64,000 nt of DNA from Lentibacillus cibarius (lineage in GTDB: Bacteria > Bacillota > Bacilli > Bacillales > Amphibacillaceae), in the NCBI RefSeq assembly GCF_005887555.1, contig NZ_VCIA01000001.1, forward strand, positions 2,046,001-2,110,000, read 5' to 3'. Position numbers and translations under genes: made by a program. Shown here piece by piece: positions 11,804-24,190 of this stretch; within the stretch, counting starts at the first letter, position 1; every line of letters begins with the position of its first letter. Below the pieces are notes generated by a model that searched no databases, had not been told where the DNA came from, and saw only the letters and a program-made list of their open reading frames with translations.

Positions 11804-12202
11804 ATGGTTATGACAGATCCAATCGCAGATATGCTGACCCGCGTCCGTAACGCCAATATGGTGCGGCATGAAAAATTAGAGCTTCCGGCTTCTAAAATCA
11901 AACAGGAGATTGCTGATATCCTTAAGCGTGAGGGCTTTGTTCGTGATTACGAGTTCGTTGAAGACAATAAGCAAGGTATCCTTCGTATTTTCCTAAAATA
12001 CGGTGCTAAAGATGAACGAGTGATTACCGGCCTCAAACGGATAAGTAAACCAGGTCTGCGTGTTTACGCAAAAGCTGATGAGGTACCTCGTGTACTTAAT
12101 GGCCTTGGTGTCGCAATCGTATCAACATCAAACGGAGTATTGACAGACAAAGAAGCACGCACACAGGCTGTCGGTGGAGAAGTGCTTGCATATGTCTGGT
12201 AA
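11804..12202 (+). CDS. rpsH: 30S ribosomal protein S8
   Basis: 132 residues starting [30 protein letters not shown], as in Bacillus. S8 binds the central domain of 16S rRNA and, in E. coli, represses the spc operon. The C-terminal [20 protein letters not shown] motif is complete. GGGAAGGAGGT precedes it. Confidence 0.98.
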   Translation: MVMTDPIADMLTRVRNANMVRHEKLELPASKIKQEIADILKREGFVRDYEFVEDNKQGILRIFLKYGAKDERVITGLKRISKPGLRVYAKADEVPRVLNGLGVAIVSTSNGVLTDKEARTQAVGGEVLAYVW

Positions 12203-12232
12203 CATTGACTTTTAAGACAGGAGGTGTATGGA

Positions 12233-12769
12233 ATGTCTCGTATAGGACTGAAACCACTCGAAATCCCAGAGGGTGTCGAAGTGAATCTTGATGGAAACAC
12301 TGTTACAGTAAAAGGCCCCAAAGGTGAATTAACAAGAAATATTCACTCGGACATGAAAGTTGTTATTAACGATAATGTACTAACTGTTGAACGTCCAAGT
12401 GAGCACAAAGAACACCGTGCATTGCATGGTACGACTCGCAGCCTGATCGCCAATATGGTTGCTGGTGTTCACCAAGGCTTTGAGAAGGCGTTGGAGATCA
12501 ATGGTGTCGGTTATCGTGCTCAAAAACAGGGCGATAAGATAATTGTCAACGCTGGGTATTCACACCCGGTTGAAGTTGAGCCAGTGGAAGGCATTGAAGT
12601 TGATGTGCCGCAAAACACAAGAGTTGTTATCAAAGGCATTGACAAGGAACTCGTTGGCGCTGTTGCCGCAAAAATCAGAGCGATCCGACCGCCTGAACCA
12701 TATAAAGGCAAAGGTATTCGCTATGAAGGCGAATATGTACGCCAAAAAGAAGGTAAAACTGCTAAGTAA
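12233..12769 (+). CDS. rplF: 50S ribosomal protein L6
   Basis: 178 residues starting [15 protein letters not shown]. An in-frame ATG three codons earlier lies too near AGGAGGTG (12220-12227) to be the start. L6 has two related domains and lies near the sarcin-ricin loop. The C-terminal [21 protein letters not shown] signature is intact. Confidence 0.98.
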   Translation: MSRIGLKPLEIPEGVEVNLDGNTVTVKGPKGELTRNIHSDMKVVINDNVLTVERPSEHKEHRALHGTTRSLIANMVAGVHQGFEKALEINGVGYRAQKQGDKIIVNAGYSHPVEVEPVEGIEVDVPQNTRVVIKGIDKELVGAVAAKIRAIRPPEPYKGKGIRYEGEYVRQKEGKTAK

Positions 12770-12801
12770 GGTTAGTTAGGGAGCAGAAAGGAGTGACCCG
12801 G

Positions 12802-13164
12802 ATGATCACAAAACCTGACAAAAACGATTTGCGCAAAAAGAGGCATGCGCGTGTCCGAAAGAATGTTTCTGGTACAGATGAGCGCCCTCGTCTTAATGTG
12901 TACCGTTCAAATAAGCATATTTATGCACAGTTGATTGATGATACTGCAGGCATCACAGTAGCAAGTGCTTCCACTAATGATAACAATCTGAATCTGGAAG
13001 CTACTAGCAACGTTGAAGCGGCTAAAGAAGTAGGTAAATTGGTTGCTAAACGTGCTCAGGATAAAGGCTATCACTCTGTAGTTTTTGACCGTGGTGGATA
13101 CCTTTATCATGGTCGTGTAAAAGCATTGGCTGATGCTGCCCGTGAAACTGGGCTTGAATTTTAA
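12802..13164 (+). CDS. rplR: 50S ribosomal protein L18
   Basis: 120 residues starting [24 protein letters not shown] three codons upstream is in frame, but AAAGGAG (12787-12793) overlaps it, so ATG 12802 is preferred. L18 binds 5S rRNA with L5. The pattern [20 protein letters not shown] and the tail [15 protein letters not shown] are typical. Confidence 0.98.
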   Translation: MITKPDKNDLRKKRHARVRKNVSGTDERPRLNVYRSNKHIYAQLIDDTAGITVASASTNDNNLNLEATSNVEAAKEVGKLVAKRAQDKGYHSVVFDRGGYLYHGRVKALADAARETGLEF

Positions 13165-13188
13165 TCGTGTAATAAAGGAGGGACATGA

Positions 13189-13692
13189 ATGAATACTAGC
13201 ATCGATCCAAACAAATTAGATCTTGAAGAGCGTGTTGTTACGATAAACCGTGTAGCAAAAGTAGTAAAAGGTGGACGTAACTTCCGTTTTGCAGCACTTG
13301 TTGTTGTTGGAGATAAAAATGGTCATGTAGGCTTTGGAACAGGAAAAGCTAAAGAAGTTCCGGAAGCAATTAAAAAAGCAGTAGATGATGCCAAAAAGAA
13401 TCTAATTGAGGTGCCAATCGTCGGTACAACTATTCCACACCAGATTCATGGAATATATGGGTCCGGTAATGTGTTAATGAAACCAGCTGCGGAAGGTACG
13501 GGAGTTATCTCAGGTGGTCCAGTGCGTGCGATTCTGGAGCTTGCAGGTGTAGGTGATATCTTGACAAAATCACTCGGTTCCAACACACCTATTAATATGA
13601 TTCGCGCAACGCTCAATGGTTTATCAAATCTAAAAACAGCAGAAAATGTAGCTAAACTTCGCGGTAAATCTGTAGAAGAACTGTTAGGGTAA
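13189..13692 (+). CDS. rpsE: 30S ribosomal protein S5
   Basis: 167 residues. S5 acts in mRNA helicase activity and decoding fidelity. The double-stranded RNA-binding part [22 protein letters not shown] (22-residue block near 20-42) and the region [19 protein letters not shown] are conserved. AAAGGAGGG upstream; 24 bases after rplR. Confidence 0.98.
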   Translation: MNTSIDPNKLDLEERVVTINRVAKVVKGGRNFRFAALVVVGDKNGHVGFGTGKAKEVPEAIKKAVDDAKKNLIEVPIVGTTIPHQIHGIYGSGNVLMKPAAEGTGVISGGPVRAILELAGVGDILTKSLGSNTPINMIRATLNGLSNLKTAENVAKLRGKSVEELLG

Positions 13693-13705
13693 GGAGGGAG
13701 AAGCT

Positions 13706-13888
13706 ATGTCCAAACAATTAGAAATTACCCTCATGCGCAGTGTTATTGGCCGGACGGAAGCACAGCGCCAGACGGTCAATTCCTTAGGTCTGAAGAAAAT
13801 CCGCCAATCCGTGGTACGTGAAGATACACCAGCCGTACGTGGTATGATTGATAAAGTATCTCACTTAGTAACTGTTAAAGAAGTTTAA
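13706..13888 (+). CDS. rpmD: 50S ribosomal protein L30
   Basis: 60 residues, starting [16 protein letters not shown], with the signature [16 protein letters not shown]. Small 50S protein near 5S rRNA. Separated from rpsE by 13 bases, which contain AAGGAGGG. Confidence 0.97.
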   Translation: MSKQLEITLMRSVIGRTEAQRQTVNSLGLKKIRQSVVREDTPAVRGMIDKVSHLVTVKEV

Positions 13889-13916
13889 AATCATAAGCGT
13901 AAGAGGAGGTGCACAT

Positions 13917-14356
13917 ATGAAACTTCATGAATTAAAGTCATCAGAAGGAGCTCGTAAAAGGCGAAACCGCGTCGGACGAGGAATGTCCTCCGGTAACGGA
14001 AAGACCTCCGGCAGAGGCCATAAAGGGCAAAAAGCGCGGGAAGGAAGCAGCACCCGTCCTGGCTTCGAGGGTGGTCAAATGCCTTTGTTCCAGCGTCTGC
14101 CTAAACGTGGTTTCACGAATATCCACCGTAAGGAATTCGCGATTGTAAACCTAGATGCTTTAAATCGTTTTGAAGAGGGCACAGAGATTACACCTGAGCT
14201 GTTACTTGAAGAAGGTGTCGTCAGCAAACCGAAATCTGGCATTAAAGTGCTTGGAAAAGGTAATGTTGAAAAGCAATTCACTGTAAAAGCTCATAAGTTC
14301 TCTGCTTCAGCGAAAGAAGCAATCGAGGCAGCGGGCGGTAAAACAGAGGTGGTTTA

Positions 14357-14357
<1 letters not shown>
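13917..14357 (+). CDS. rplO: 50S ribosomal protein L15
   Basis: 146 residues. The glycine- and arginine-rich N-terminus ([24 protein letters not shown]) that threads into 23S rRNA is present, as is the C-terminal [18 protein letters not shown]. Its last base is the first base of secY, so the two are translationally coupled. Confidence 0.98.
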
Positions 14358-16325
<1,968 letters not shown>

Positions 16326-16465
16326 GTATTTCTGCCGGTTTCCAGCATATGTTGGATATGTTTTACGATAGACGTTATAATGAATCCTGTAGTATAGACA
16401 GCGATAATTATACCGCTATTGCCGGATAGTTTATCATAATAAAACCTAAACGAAGGTGATCGTTG
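16326..16465 (+). promoter_or_regulatory. Gap where map is expected, with a likely promoter
   Basis: 140 bases with no trace of methionine aminopeptidase. TTGGAT (16352-16357), an 18-base spacer and TATAAT (16376-16381) form a plausible sigma-A promoter that would drive the KOW gene, infA and the genes that follow. Assignment is by consensus match only. Confidence 0.45.
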
Positions 16466-16783
16466 TTGAACGAAGATGGTTCGATTCCGCGAATAGGTCA
16501 AGTTGTTCGTATTGTGCAAGGACGTGAGGCAGGTCAATATGCGGTAGTATTGAAACTGATTGATGACCGTTTTGTCTTGCTGGCAGACGGAGAAAAACGC
16601 AAATATGATCGGCCAAAGAAAAAGAATTTGTATCATATTGAAGCAATGGATTATATTTCTCCGGAAGTCCAAAACAGCCTTCTAGAAACCGGTCGTGTCA
16701 CAAATGGTAAATTGCGATTTGCCATAACGAAATTTATCAATGAAGTGACTGATTTGAAGAAGGGAGACAAGCACGATGGCTAA
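16466..16783 (+). CDS. KOW-domain RNA-binding protein (ybzG-like)
   Basis: About 105 residues. Two adjacent TTG codons (16463 and 16466) are the only sensible starts; GAAGGTGAT (16452-16460) is best spaced for 16466. The N-terminal half has KOW/L14e-like character ([32 protein letters not shown]), and the C-terminal half has [23 protein letters not shown]. Bacillus has the same protein between map and infA. Role unknown; probably ribosome-associated. It overlaps infA by 8 bases. Confidence 0.85.
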   Translation: MNEDGSIPRIGQVVRIVQGREAGQYAVVLKLIDDRFVLLADGEKRKYDRPKKKNLYHIEAMDYISPEVQNSLLETGRVTNGKLRFAITKFINEVTDLKKGDKHDG

Positions 16784-16994
16784 AGACGATGTTATTGAAG
16801 TGGAAGGTACCGTAACAGAAACATTGCCAAATGCGATGTTTAATGTGGAACTTGAAAACGGTCATACGGTGTTAGCCCATGTTTCTGGGAAAATCCGTAT
16901 GCATTTCATCCGCATCTTACCTGGTGATAAGGTAACGGTAGAACTTTCACCGTATGATTTAACTAAAGGACGAATTACGTACCGTTATAAATAG
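16776..16994 (+). CDS. infA: Translation initiation factor IF-1
   Basis: 72 residues, universal length, a single S1/OB domain. Starts [22 protein letters not shown] and ends [18 protein letters not shown]-1 occupies the A site during initiation. Start codon lies within the end of the KOW gene, and AAGGGAG precedes it, indicating coupling. Confidence 0.98.
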   Translation: MAKDDVIEVEGTVTETLPNAMFNVELENGHTVLAHVSGKIRMHFIRILPGDKVTVELSPYDLTKGRITYRYK

Positions 16995-17030
16995 GCGACA
17001 TGAGCTCCGTTATTAAAGGAGGTAAAGCTG

Positions 17031-17144
17031 ATGAAAGTAAGAGCATCTGTAAAGCCGATTTGCGAAAAATGTAAGATTATTAAACGAAAAGGCAAAGTAA
17101 TGGTGATTTGCGATAATCCGAAACACAAACAGAAACAAGGCTAA
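17031..17144 (+). CDS. rpmJ: 50S ribosomal protein L36, zinc form
   Basis: 37 codons read directly from the sequence: starts [15 protein letters not shown] and ends PKHKQKQG. Cys11, Cys14, Cys27 and His32 form the zinc site of the C+ form. TTAAAGGAGGT precedes the ATG. It lies between infA and rpsM, its invariant place in Bacillus. Confidence 0.97.
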   Translation: MKVRASVKPICEKCKIIKRKGKVMVICDNPKHKQKQG

Positions 17145-17166
17145 ATAATAAGGAGGTGCAAAACTT

Positions 17167-17532
17167 ATGGCACGTATTGCAGGTATTGATATTCCACGTG
17201 ATAAACGTGTTGTCATTTCACTGACATATATTCACGGAGTCGGTAAAAGTACTGCACAGGAAATCCTGAAAGAAGCAGGTGTATCCGAAAACACACGCGT
17301 TCGTGACCTGACAGAAGATGAACTGTCGAGCATTCGTCAAGTAATCGGTGACTACACTGTTGAGGGTGATCTTCGCCGTGAAACATCGCTGAATATAAAA
17401 CGTCTCATCGAAATTGGTTCCTACAGAGGCGTTAGACATCGCCGTGGGTTGCCATTGCGCGGGCAGAAAACGAAAAATAATTCCCGTACACGCAAAGGAC
17501 CACGCCGTACGATGGCCAATAAGAAAAAGTAA
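17167..17532 (+). CDS. rpsM: 30S ribosomal protein S13
   Basis: 121 residues. S13 makes intersubunit bridges and contacts P-site tRNA through its basic tail ([11 protein letters not shown]). Starts [22 protein letters not shown] and carries the [19 protein letters not shown] signature. AAGGAGGTG precedes the ATG. Confidence 0.98.
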   Translation: MARIAGIDIPRDKRVVISLTYIHGVGKSTAQEILKEAGVSENTRVRDLTEDELSSIRQVIGDYTVEGDLRRETSLNIKRLIEIGSYRGVRHRRGLPLRGQKTKNNSRTRKGPRRTMANKKK

Positions 17533-17552
17533 CGTAAAGGAGGTTTATAATT

Positions 17553-17941
<389 letters not shown>

Positions 17942-18166
17942 TTATACCGTATAGAATTTGTCACACTGTCTATAATGGGTTATGATAGCTAAAAGTGTAT
18001 CGTCGGGAATTTATTTTCTTGATTAATCCTAGTACTGCAAGACAGAGACAAACATGTACGAAAAGTCTTTAGCGCAGAAACGCCAACTGCCTATTTGGGG
18101 AATTTCGGTTAGGCAATGTCACCTGTCTAACCGGGGTTTCGACGTTTTAAAGGAGGGTTTTATAGA
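17942..18166 (+). promoter_or_regulatory. rpoA: rpsK-rpoA spacer with promoter and leader hairpin
   Basis: 225 bases without a gene. TTGTCA (17958-17963), 17 bases, TATGAT (17981-17986) form a candidate promoter. Further on, CGGTTAG (18106-18112) pairs with CTAACCG (18127-18133) and is followed by AAAGGAGGG. This suggests rpoA can be transcribed separately and that its leader folds; both are inference. Confidence 0.45.
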
Positions 18167-19111
18167 ATGATCGAAATAGAAAAACCGGGTATAGAAACGG
18201 TAGAGATCGCCGATGATGCTACATTTGGGAAGTTCGTCGCCGAACCGCTTGAACGTGGATATGGTACTACTCTAGGAAACTCCTTGCGTCGTATCCTGCT
18301 ATCCTCACTTCCGGGTGCTGCTGTTACATCGGTTCAGATTGATGGCGCTCAGCATGAATTTTCCACTGTTCATGGAGTTGTGGAAGATGTGACATCGATT
18401 ATTTTGAACTTGAAAAAGCTTGCACTGAAAATATACTCTGATGATGAAAAAACATTAGAGATTGATGTGCAGGGTGAAGGGAAAGTTACGGCTGCAGACT
18501 TAACTTACGACAGTGATGTAGAAGTGTTGAATCCTGATCTGCATATCGCAACGATCAACGGTAATGAATCGCTGCATATGAAAATTACAGCGGAACGTGG
18601 CCGCGGTTATCGCCCGGCTGAGGCAAACAAATATGACGAACAGCCAATTGGTGTCATCCCAGTAGATTCTATATTTACGCCGGTATCACGCGTAACCTAT
18701 CAGGTCGAGAACACCCGTGTAGGGCAAGTAACAAACTATGATAAACTGACGCTGGATGTATGGACGGATGGAAGCATTCGCCCTGAAGAAGCCGTCTCTT
18801 TAGGTGCGAAGGTCTTCAACGAACATTTAAACATCTTTATCGGACTGACTGATGAAGCACAAAAGGCAGAAATCATGGTTGAGAAAGAAGAAGACCAAAA
18901 AGAAAAAGTCATGGAAATGACAATAGAAGAACTTGATTTGTCCGTAAGATCCTACAACTGTCTGAAACGCGCCGGAATAAATACGGTTCAGGAACTTGCG
19001 AATAAATCTGAAGAAGACATGATGAAAGTCCGCAACCTAGGTCGTAAATCACTGGAAGAAGTAAAAGTGAAATTGACCGATTTAGGCTTGGGTTTACGTG
19101 ATGATGACTGA
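18167..19111 (+). CDS. rpoA: DNA-directed RNA polymerase subunit alpha
   Basis: 314 residues. The N-terminal domain ([25 protein letters not shown]) mediates dimerisation and beta/beta' assembly. The C-terminal domain ([20 protein letters not shown], then [11 protein letters not shown]) binds UP elements and activators. Length is standard for Bacillaceae. Ribosome binding site AAAGGAGGG. Confidence 0.98.
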   Translation: MIEIEKPGIETVEIADDATFGKFVAEPLERGYGTTLGNSLRRILLSSLPGAAVTSVQIDGAQHEFSTVHGVVEDVTSIILNLKKLALKIYSDDEKTLEIDVQGEGKVTAADLTYDSDVEVLNPDLHIATINGNESLHMKITAERGRGYRPAEANKYDEQPIGVIPVDSIFTPVSRVTYQVENTRVGQVTNYDKLTLDVWTDGSIRPEEAVSLGAKVFNEHLNIFIGLTDEAQKAEIMVEKEEDQKEKVMEMTIEELDLSVRSYNCLKRAGINTVQELANKSEEDMMKVRNLGRKSLEEVKVKLTDLGLGLRDDD

Positions 19112-19156
19112 TTAGCATAAGACATCTTAAGACTTTCAGTGATAAGGAGGGATACC

Positions 19157-19510
19157 ATGGCCAGAAAATTAGGTCGCACAACAGATCATCGGATGGCAAT
19201 GCTGCGCAATCTAGCATCTGATTTAATCATCCATGAACGTATTGAAACAACGGAAGCTAGAGCAAAAGATTTAAGGTCAGCCGTGGAAAAAATGATTACA
19301 CTTGGTAAGCGCGGTGATCTTCATGCACGTCGTCAGGCAGCAGCTTTTCTGTATGATCAGGAAGCAAATGAAGACGAAAAGGTTATTCAAAAACTTTTTA
19401 ATGACGTCGCTGCACGCTATGAAGACAGACAGGGCGGCTATACACGAGTGCTTAAGCTAGGTCCTCGTCAAGGTGATGGAGCTAAGATGGCAATCATCGA
19501 ACTAGTTTAA
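19157..19510 (+). CDS. rplQ: 50S ribosomal protein L17
   Basis: 117 residues starting [24 protein letters not shown]. Upstream in-frame ATG codons overlap or precede AAGGAGGG (19144-19151), so 19157 is the start. L17 sits near the tunnel exit. Last gene of the alpha operon. Confidence 0.98.
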   Translation: MARKLGRTTDHRMAMLRNLASDLIIHERIETTEARAKDLRSAVEKMITLGKRGDLHARRQAAAFLYDQEANEDEKVIQKLFNDVAARYEDRQGGYTRVLKLGPRQGDGAKMAIIELV

Positions 19511-19524
19511 TGAAGCTGTACGCT

Positions 19525-19573
19525 AAGGGCAGGACAGAATCTCTTCCAAGAGGTGAATCCAAGCCCTTTTTTT
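19525..19573 (+). terminator. Terminator after rplQ
   Basis: AAGGGC (19525-19530) pairs with GCCCTT (19563-19568), the arm running into a T7 run; an inner CTCTT/AAGAG hairpin sits in the loop. It ends the ribosomal run, probably imperfectly. Confidence 0.6.
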
Positions 19574-19643
19574 GTAGGGACATATGGGAAATACCTGTCC
19601 CACTAGAGGGCATTGATCATCGGGGTAGAGGAGGCGTGGCAAT

Positions 19644-20483
19644 ATGCGAAAAAGATTAGTTGAGTTTAGAAATGTATCGTTCAGGTACGGAGATGAGCAG
19701 CCTTGGGTACTGAAGAACTGTTCGTTTGTCATTTATGAAAATGAGTCAGTTGCCATCATCGGCCATAATGGGTCGGGAAAGTCAACCATTGCGAAACTGA
19801 TGAATGGTCTGCTTTTTCCACAAGAAGGGGAAATTATCATTAATGGACAGCATGTGAATAATGAGACGGTTTGGGAAGTTCGCAAAGATGTTGGTATGGT
19901 CTTTCAAAATCCAGACAACCAATTTGTTGGGACAACCGTTCAGGATGATGTGGCTTTTGGCATGGAAAATCGGGGCATTCCACGTGCTGAAATGGCAAAA
20001 CGGATAGATGATACTTTAATAGCTGTTGGTATGCAGCAACACCGAATGACCGAGCCACATAAATTATCCGGCGGACAAAAACAACGAGTGGCCATTGCTG
20101 GCGTTTTGGCTATTTTTCCTAGTGTTCTTATCATGGATGAAGCCACCGCAATGCTTGATCCCAAGGGTCGAAAAGAGATCATGCAAACAGTTTCAGATGT
20201 GCAAAAAGAGCGCCATCTTTCCCTAATCACGATTACCCATGACTTGGAGGAAGTCGTGCAAACAGAGCGTGTCATCGTGATGAATGAGGGAGAAGTTTGG
20301 GACGAGTCAACACCGAGGGGGATTTTTGCCAAGAAAGAGAAACTGCAGCGCATTGGTCTGGACGTTCCATTTGTTGCGACCCTGTCTGATGAACTTCGTA
20401 AAGCAGGTGTCCCGATTGAGAATGAACCACTAAACCACGACGAACTGCTGGAGGAACTATGGATATTACATTCAACCATGTGA
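19644..20483 (+). CDS. ecfA1: ECF transporter ATP-binding subunit EcfA1
   Basis: 279 residues. One of two ATPases that energise vitamin and micronutrient uptake with EcfT and exchangeable S-components. Walker [11 protein letters not shown]-loop segment [12 protein letters not shown], signature [13 protein letters not shown] and Walker [13 protein letters not shown] are all present. Note Ala in place of Pro in the DEAT motif, normal for this subunit. It overlaps ecfA2 by 25 bases. No S-component gene is in the window. Confidence 0.96.
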   Translation: MRKRLVEFRNVSFRYGDEQPWVLKNCSFVIYENESVAIIGHNGSGKSTIAKLMNGLLFPQEGEIIINGQHVNNETVWEVRKDVGMVFQNPDNQFVGTTVQDDVAFGMENRGIPRAEMAKRIDDTLIAVGMQQHRMTEPHKLSGGQKQRVAIAGVLAIFPSVLIMDEATAMLDPKGRKEIMQTVSDVQKERHLSLITITHDLEEVVQTERVIVMNEGEVWDESTPRGIFAKKEKLQRIGLDVPFVATLSDELRKAGVPIENEPLNHDELLEELWILHSTM

Positions 20484-21331
20484 GCTACATTTATCAAGCG
20501 AATACCCCTTTTGCCCATAAGGCAGTTGACAATTTATCCTTTCATATCCCATCAGGTTCATTCACAGCAGTCATCGGGCATACAGGTTCAGGTAAGTCAA
20601 CGCTGATTCAGCATTTAAACGGTTTAATCCGTCCTAGTCAGGGAGAAGTAACAATCGGTTCTTACCGACTGACGCATAGTGAAAAGCCAAGTCACATGAA
20701 AGAATTGCGCAGCCGCGTAGGTGTTGTATTTCAATATCCTGAACATCAACTGTTTGAGGAAACGGTCAAAAAGGATATTGCATTCGGACCGGAAAATTTC
20801 GGTGTACAAAAAGATGAAATTGAGAAACGAATCCGCGCGATCACACCGGGAGTAGGGCTCTCGGATGAGTTACTGGAGCGCTCACCGTTTGACTTGAGTG
20901 GCGGACAAATGCGTCGGGTGGCAATCGCCGGTGTACTAGCAACAAAACCGGAAGTACTCGTATTGGATGAGCCGACAGCAGGACTTGACCCACGCGGGCA
21001 ACGAGAGATGATGGATATGTTCTATGACCTGCACAAGCAACAGGGACTGACAACCATCCTTGTAACCCATAGTATGGAAGATGCCGTTAAATATGCCGAC
21101 CAGGTGATTATTTTAAATAAGGGCAGCAAATATATGGAAGGAAGTCCGGTAGATGTGCTGACAAAGAAAGAGGCGCTCTACCAAGTCGGGCTTGATGTAC
21201 CGGAAATGGTGCAATTTTTGAACGCATTTGCAGCGAAGTTCGGTGAAAACATACCATTCAACCGCCAGTCAGTTACTGCTATTGCTGGCGAAATCATAAA
21301 AAGTCTGAAGGGGGATGACCGGAATGAGTAA
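20459..21331 (+). CDS. ecfA2: ECF transporter ATP-binding subunit EcfA2
   Basis: 290 residues. Walker [11 protein letters not shown]-loop [15 protein letters not shown], signature [13 protein letters not shown], Walker [13 protein letters not shown], and an H-loop THSMEDA. It forms the ATPase heterodimer with EcfA1. Start ATG 20459 lies within the end of ecfA1 and the gene overlaps ecfT by 8 bases, so all three are translationally coupled. Confidence 0.96.
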   Translation: MDITFNHVSYIYQANTPFAHKAVDNLSFHIPSGSFTAVIGHTGSGKSTLIQHLNGLIRPSQGEVTIGSYRLTHSEKPSHMKELRSRVGVVFQYPEHQLFEETVKKDIAFGPENFGVQKDEIEKRIRAITPGVGLSDELLERSPFDLSGGQMRRVAIAGVLATKPEVLVLDEPTAGLDPRGQREMMDMFYDLHKQQGLTTILVTHSMEDAVKYADQVIILNKGSKYMEGSPVDVLTKKEALYQVGLDVPEMVQFLNAFAAKFGENIPFNRQSVTAIAGEIIKSLKGDDRNE

Positions 21332-22121
21332 TGGATTGATTATCGGTCAGTATGTTCCCGGTAAATCCCTTGTTCACCGGCTTGACCCCCGGACGAAAAT
21401 TACGGTCATTTTCTTTTTTGTGTTTATTGTATTTCTTGCTAATTCGGTTATAAGTTATGGTTTACTGACGATTTTTGCATTAACAAGTATGTTTGTAACA
21501 AGCATTCCTATTCGGTTTATTTTAAAAGGGTTGACACCGGTATGGTTTTTAATTGTGTTTACGTTCATTTTGCACCTTATTGTCACCAATGAAGGAACCG
21601 TTCTTATAGATGTTCTTGGGTTTAAGATTTATTCTGGCGCACTTATACAAGGTTTTGCAATCTCTATGCGGTTTTTTCTCCTGATTCTAGTCACTTCTCT
21701 GCTGACACTGACAACGACACCGATTGAAATAACGGACGCAATCGAGGATATGCTGCACCCCTTGAAAAAGTTGCGCTTCCCGGTTCATGAGCTGGCTTTG
21801 ATGATGTCGATTTCACTGCGGTTTATTCCAACGCTCATGCAGGAAACGGAAAAAATATCAAAGGCACAGGCGTCGCGCGGTGTCGACTTCCGTACCGGTC
21901 CAATTAAAGAACGGATCAAAGCGGTAGTTCCGCTGTTGGTTCCACTGTTTGTCAGTGCGTTTAAACGGGCGGAAGAGTTGGCAATGGCGATGGAAGCTCG
22001 CGGATATCAGGGCGGAGAAGGAAGAACGAAACTGCGAGAATTGAAATTGGAGAAAAAGGACTTTATTATATTTGTCTTATTTATCGCAGTTGTCGTCGCG
22101 TTATTTGCAACAAGGAATTAG
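21324..22121 (+). CDS. ecfT: ECF transporter transmembrane subunit EcfT
   Basis: 265 residues from ATG 21324, which is well spaced from AAGGGGG; an earlier in-frame ATG (21315) is too close to it. Several membrane helices are followed by the two coupling-helix motifs seen as [10 protein letters not shown] and [14 protein letters not shown] (S/A-R-G), which contact the two ATPases. Completes ecfA1-ecfA2-ecfT. Confidence 0.95.
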   Translation: MSNGLIIGQYVPGKSLVHRLDPRTKITVIFFFVFIVFLANSVISYGLLTIFALTSMFVTSIPIRFILKGLTPVWFLIVFTFILHLIVTNEGTVLIDVLGFKIYSGALIQGFAISMRFFLLILVTSLLTLTTTPIEITDAIEDMLHPLKKLRFPVHELALMMSISLRFIPTLMQETEKISKAQASRGVDFRTGPIKERIKAVVPLLVPLFVSAFKRAEELAMAMEARGYQGGEGRTKLRELKLEKKDFIIFVLFIAVVVALFATRN

Positions 22122-22206
22122 AACAAAGGTGCTTGCGTCTTTGTTCTAAAAGTCTTCCCAAAGTTTATACTTTCTGATGCTACTAGGAAAAGGGGCTGGA
22201 ACGAAC

Positions 22207-22992
22207 ATGACGAAAATTCTTTGTGAAATCAGCTATGATGGAACACGCTTCTCAGGCTATCAAATACAGCCCCGGGTCCGAACGGTTCAAGGTGAACTAG
22301 AGAAGGCTCTAATGAAAATTCATAAGGGAACACACATTGAAATCCATGGCTCGGGTCGTACCGATAAAGGGGTTCATGCCAAGGCACAGATGGCTCACTT
22401 TGAATCCCCGTACAACTTGACACCAACTGAATGGAAACGAGCCATTAACTCATTGATGCCTTCTGATATACATGTGAATGAGACAGCGGAAGTACCGGAT
22501 GCCTTTCATGCCCGATTTGACGTGATAGAAAAAGAATATCGCTATTATATATACAATGAACGGGAGAAAGATGTGTTTAAACAAAACTATGTATACCAGT
22601 TTCCCTTTGCTTTAGATATCAGAGCGATGCAGCAGGCCGGAAAACAATTTGTCGGCTCGCATGATTTCACCACGTTTTCCTCTGCTAAAGCAGCGGTAAA
22701 AGGGAGTAAAGTCCGGACGTTATATGAGGTATCCTGCCACCGGGATGGAAGTCAGATTGAGATTGTTTTGCGGGGGGATGGATTCTTATATAATATGGTC
22801 CGAATTATAGCCGGCACGCTTTTAGAAGTCGGTCGCAGCAAAATGGAACCCGGTGACATAGACTGTCTGTTTGCCAAGAAAGACCGGCAGCTGGCAGGCG
22901 ATACACTACCGCCACAAGGTTTGTATTTGTGGAATGTAAGATATAATGAAAAAATAATAGGAGATAAGATGAATACAGTATTACCCAGGTAA
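22207..22992 (+). CDS. truA: tRNA pseudouridine(38-40) synthase TruA
   Basis: 261 residues from ATG 22207 (MTKILCEISYDGTRFSGYQ); ten in-frame upstream codons do not match the family. It modifies the anticodon arm of tRNAs. The catalytic aspartate is Asp53 in GRTDKGVHA. The C-terminus has a short extra tail (about 15 residues after LYLWNVRYNE) beyond the usual end. Gap to ecfT is 85 bases; same order as Bacillus. Confidence 0.96.
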   Translation: MTKILCEISYDGTRFSGYQIQPRVRTVQGELEKALMKIHKGTHIEIHGSGRTDKGVHAKAQMAHFESPYNLTPTEWKRAINSLMPSDIHVNETAEVPDAFHARFDVIEKEYRYYIYNEREKDVFKQNYVYQFPFALDIRAMQQAGKQFVGSHDFTTFSSAKAAVKGSKVRTLYEVSCHRDGSQIEIVLRGDGFLYNMVRIIAGTLLEVGRSKMEPGDIDCLFAKKDRQLAGDTLPPQGLYLWNVRYNEKIIGDKMNTVLPR

Positions 22993-23044
22993 TAACATGT
23001 TGCTTTCATGGATAATATGTCTTTTAAAAGACTGCGTTCAAACC

Positions 23045-23073
23045 TTGACTTTTATGCAGTTCTGGTATATCAT
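23045..23073 (+). promoter_or_regulatory. rplM: Promoter of rplM-rpsI
   Basis: TTGACT (23045-23050), 17-base spacer, TATCAT (23068-23073). Good sigma-A match placed about 105 bases before rplM. Confidence 0.6.
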
Positions 23074-23179
23074 GATTTGTGGCATTTTATTTTGAACCAC
23101 GATTAGCCCCGGAAACTAATTGTGATGAAATATAAAAACGTACGACTGAAACAAATGTTTACAATGGAGGGAAACGACC
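23074..23179 (+). promoter_or_regulatory. rplM leader (possible L13 leader RNA)
   Basis: Untranslated stretch between the promoter and rplM. Bacillus rplM is preceded by a conserved L13 leader RNA, and the segment around 23133-23152 (AACGTACGACTGAAAC) is reminiscent of it. I could not confirm the fold by eye, so this is a tentative call from position. Confidence 0.35.
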
Positions 23180-23617
23180 ATGCGGACAACTTTCATGGCG
23201 AATGAACAAACACTCGAACGCAAATGGCTTGTTGTGGATGCTGAAGGCAAGCGTCTCGGCCGTTTGGCAAGTGAAGTTGCTTCTATCCTGCGCGGAAAGC
23301 ATAAGCCAACTTATACACCACACGCTGACACTGGTGACCATGTCATCATTATTAATGCAGAAAAAATTGAATTGACCGGTAAAAAATTGACGGATAAAAT
23401 GTATTACCGTCACTCTAACCATCCAGGCGGATTAAAGGCACGTTCAGCAAACGTAATGCGTACAAGCTACCCTGAGAGGATGCTGGAGACAACGATTAAA
23501 GGCATGCTTCCAAAAGGTCCATTGGGTCGTAGAATGGGCAAAAAATTGCACGTATACAGAGGTTCTGAACATAAACATCAAGCACAACAACCGGAAGCTT
23601 ACGAACTTCGCGGATAA
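23180..23617 (+). CDS. rplM: 50S ribosomal protein L13
   Basis: 145 residues starting [30 protein letters not shown]. The conserved [12 protein letters not shown] and [12 protein letters not shown] segments are intact. Essential early 50S assembly protein. AATGGAGGGA precedes the ATG; 19 bases before rpsI. Confidence 0.98.
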   Translation: MRTTFMANEQTLERKWLVVDAEGKRLGRLASEVASILRGKHKPTYTPHADTGDHVIIINAEKIELTGKKLTDKMYYRHSNHPGGLKARSANVMRTSYPERMLETTIKGMLPKGPLGRRMGKKLHVYRGSEHKHQAQQPEAYELRG

Positions 23618-23636
23618 TTAAGAGGAGGTAAAATAA

Positions 23637-24029
23637 ATGGCACAAGTACAATATTACGGCACTGGCCGTCGTAAGAAATCAACTGCACGTGTGCGCCTGG
23701 TTCCTGGGAATGGTCGGGTTGTCATTAACAAACGTGATGCAGATGATTATTTTCCATATGAAACACAACGTCTTATTTTAAAACAGCCTTTAGCAGCTAC
23801 AGAAACAGAAGGTACGTATGATGTCTTGGTAAATGTTAACGGTGGCGGCTTCACCGGCCAAGCTGGAGCGATTCGCCATGGCGTTGCCCGTGCCCTTCTG
23901 CAAGCGGACCCGGAATACCGTGCAACATTGAAGCGAGAAGGTTACCTTACACGTGATGCACGTGCGACAGAACGTAAGAAATACGGTCTTAGAGGCGCTC
24001 GTCGTTCACCACAGTTCTCGAAGCGTTAA
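23637..24029 (+). CDS. rpsI: 30S ribosomal protein S9
   Basis: 130 residues, starting [19 protein letters not shown] and ending with the universally conserved RRSPQFSKR tail that reaches P-site tRNA. The motif [19 protein letters not shown] is intact. Second gene of the rplM-rpsI operon. Confidence 0.98.
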   Translation: MAQVQYYGTGRRKKSTARVRLVPGNGRVVINKRDADDYFPYETQRLILKQPLAATETEGTYDVLVNVNGGGFTGQAGAIRHGVARALLQADPEYRATLKREGYLTRDARATERKKYGLRGARRSPQFSKR

Positions 24030-24049
24030 TGTTAATATGATTGTTTACG

Positions 24050-24087
24050 AAACTCTCTTTTCATTATTTCGAAAAGAGAGTTTTTTA
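24050..24087 (+). terminator. Terminator after rpsI
   Basis: A 13-pair stem, AAACTCTCTTTTC with GAAAAGAGAGTTT, 8-base loop, and T6 at the end. Strong intrinsic terminator. Confidence 0.9.
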
Positions 24088-24190
24088 ATGGTTTCCTACT
24101 AAAAACGTATCTGAAAACTATTTTCTTTTCGTGAATTTGCCTGTATCATAAAATTAGCTGAAAATATAACGGAAAGGAGATGCATAAACA

